A stretch of 15,894 nt of DNA from Desulfobacterales bacterium (GTDB lineage Bacteria; Desulfobacterota; Desulfobacteria; Desulfobacterales; JAUCGF01), in NCBI GenBank assembly GCA_029940345.1, contig JAOZRC010000041.1:1-15894 (forward strand), written 5' to 3'. Made by a program: the position numbers and the translations under genes. The number at the start of each line of letters is the position of its first letter. Position 1 is the first letter of the stretch. Of the stretch, positions 14,681-15,894 are shown piece after piece. Below the pieces are notes generated by a model that did not search any database, had not been told where the DNA came from, and saw only the letters and a program-made list of their open reading frames with translations.

Positions 14681-15894
14681 ATGAAATGCACTTTTATATT
14701 ACTCAGCATACTTGCACACCTATTTTTATTCACATCAATCGGCGCCACCGATATTTACAACCCCAAACCGGATAAAGACGATCTTGTTTTGCCCATGCCG
14801 GGCGGTGCCCAAATCGCTTTTCGCCCTGTTTTTATCGGTGAGAATGATGCACCGTTTGCCTTGCGGGAATTTAAAGTCGGTGACCGCACAGCCGGCGGGT
14901 TTAAAGAGTATCCCACCAAAGTGGTCATCGGCGGCGGATTTGTTAAAACCGATCCCCGGGGACAGCCGGATTGGATGTACTATATCGGCAAATATGAAGT
15001 CACCCAAGCGCAATACGATGCCGTAATGAATCCGGGGGCCAAAAGTGAAAGCCAAAAACCGAAGACTAATGTATCTTGGTATGATGTACAGGAATTTATC
15101 AAAAAATACAATATCTGGGTTTTTGAAAACGCTAAAGCCAAGCTTCCCAAAAATGAAAACGCTTTCGGTTTTGTAAGGCTTCCCACTGAAATTGAGTGGG
15201 AATTCGCCGCACGCGGCGGAAGCGCTGTGGATCAAACCGTGTTTGACAAAAAACACCCCTATGAAGGCGCTTTAAGCAAATATGAGTGGTTTGCCGGGCA
15301 GTCATCATCACATGGAAAAGTTAAGAAAATCGGAATGTTGAAGCCCAATCTGCTTAAAATATATGATATACTGGGTAATGTCGCTGAAATGACCGCTTCA
15401 GCCTACCGTATCGAATATTACCAAGGGCGTACCGGCGGTTTTGTATCGCGTGGAGGCGACTGTTTTACATCCAAGCAAAAAATCCGTTCCTCATTACGCA
15501 GTGAAATCCCATATTTTAAGGAAAGGAAGGGTAAATTGGCGCCCACCAAACAACCGGTGATGGGATTTCGGCTGGCCATCTCTTCGCCAATCTATACCAG
15601 CCGGGAAACATCCAAGAAATTGGCGGCCGCATGGGAGGATTACCGCATCACCCGTCCGACGCCTGCCACACCCTCCGTAGCCGCTTTGCCGGTGTCTGGC
15701 CGCACCAATCTTCAACTGGCCGATGCCCTCAAAAGCCTTGAGAAATTGTGGACCGAAATACACAATAATCCCAATGTTTCCCAAACGGCCAAGGATCAAG
15801 TGGGACTATTGAAGGCATCCTTTGGGGATGTTGAATCGGTTGTCAAAAAAGCGGAGGAAGATTCCGCTTGGGCCTGGGTGAAAGTGGCTTCGGA
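14681..15894 (+). CDS. TagR-like protein with formylglycine-generating-enzyme fold (partial, runs off window)
   Basis: AGGAG (14669-14673) lies seven bases before the ATG. At least 404 residues are visible and the frame is open at the window end. A signal peptide (about 1-22) precedes a SUMF1/FGE-sulfatase domain (about 80-302). Its marks are GGGFVKTD, YYIGKYEVTQAQYDAV, NVSWYDVQEFI, RLPTEIEWEFAARGG (166-180), DILGNVAEMTASAY, GFVSRGGDCF and PVMGFRLAI. Genuine FGE uses a cysteine pair; here Cys261 is the only cysteine after the signal peptide, so formylglycine formation is unlikely and a binding role is more plausible, as for TagR, which promotes PpkA activity in the periplasm. After residue 302 a linker and a helical region begin, with TNLQLADALKSLEKLW. 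What the extra C-terminal part does cannot be told. Confidence 0.85.
   Translation, partial: MKCTFILLSILAHLFLFTSIGATDIYNPKPDKDDLVLPMPGGAQIAFRPVFIGENDAPFALREFKVGDRTAGGFKEYPTKVVIGGGFVKTDPRGQPDWMYYIGKYEVTQAQYDAVMNPGAKSESQKPKTNVSWYDVQEFIKKYNIWVFENAKAKLPKNENAFGFVRLPTEIEWEFAARGGSAVDQTVFDKKHPYEGALSKYEWFAGQSSSHGKVKKIGMLKPNLLKIYDILGNVAEMTASAYRIEYYQGRTGGFVSRGGDCFTSKQKIRSSLRSEIPYFKERKGKLAPTKQPVMGFRLAISSPIYTSRETSKKLAAAWEDYRITRPTPATPSVAALPVSGRTNLQLADALKSLEKLWTEIHNNPNVSQTAKDQVGLLKASFGDVESVVKKAEEDSAWAWVKVAS

Noticed and set aside
14475..14684. 69-residue plus-strand frame after the permease
   Set aside because: It runs through the palindromic repeats, has no ribosome site of its own and reads as repeat-derived sequence.
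14681..15894. Active formylglycine-generating enzyme
   Set aside because: Only one cysteine is present in the visible mature protein, no sulfatase gene is nearby, and the neighbours point to a TagR-like role.
8587..15894. A complete type VI secretion locus
   Set aside because: No tss, hcp, vgrG, clpV, kinase or phosphatase gene is in the window; only the sensor-type parts are.

Overview
The window is 15.9 kb with every recognisable gene on the + strand. Protein families, mid-range base composition, clear Shine-Dalgarno sites at many genes and many palindromic intergenic repeats suggest a Gram-negative environmental bacterium. My best guess is Desulfobacterota (deltaproteobacterial type), but no marker gene proves this. 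No rRNA, tRNA, CRISPR array or complete insertion sequence was seen.

Left part (1-3115): a REP-like hairpin with a 7-bp triplet repeat is followed by a hicAB toxin-antitoxin pair that looks damaged. The toxin carries two compensating frameshifts and the antitoxin's DNA-binding tail is cut short. A repeat-bearing gap (757-1149) leads to a family-4 glycosyltransferase overlapped by a SAM methyltransferase, a likely surface-glycan pair.

Middle (3174-8571): a membrane-anchored DUF3352-like protein and a double-SPOR envelope protein form one unit. A GNAT acetyltransferase follows. A 446-bp gap then holds two inverted-repeat elements, and after it comes an AMP-forming acyl-CoA synthetase.

Right part (8587-end): a secreted von Willebrand A (vWA) protein resembles the periplasmic half of the type VI secretion kinase PpkA. 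Behind it are a Uma2-family endonuclease-like gene, a LolD/TagT-like ABC ATPase, an FtsX/TagS-like permease and a TagR-like formylglycine-generating-enzyme (FGE) fold protein cut by the window end. In Pseudomonas aeruginosa, TagT, TagS, TagR and PpkA form the trans-envelope sensor of the threonine phosphorylation pathway. Here the sensor parts occur together with no kinase domain and no type VI secretion gene in view, which is the most interesting feature of the window. The genes from 7018 onward are closely spaced with good ribosome sites; palindromes mark several junctions.
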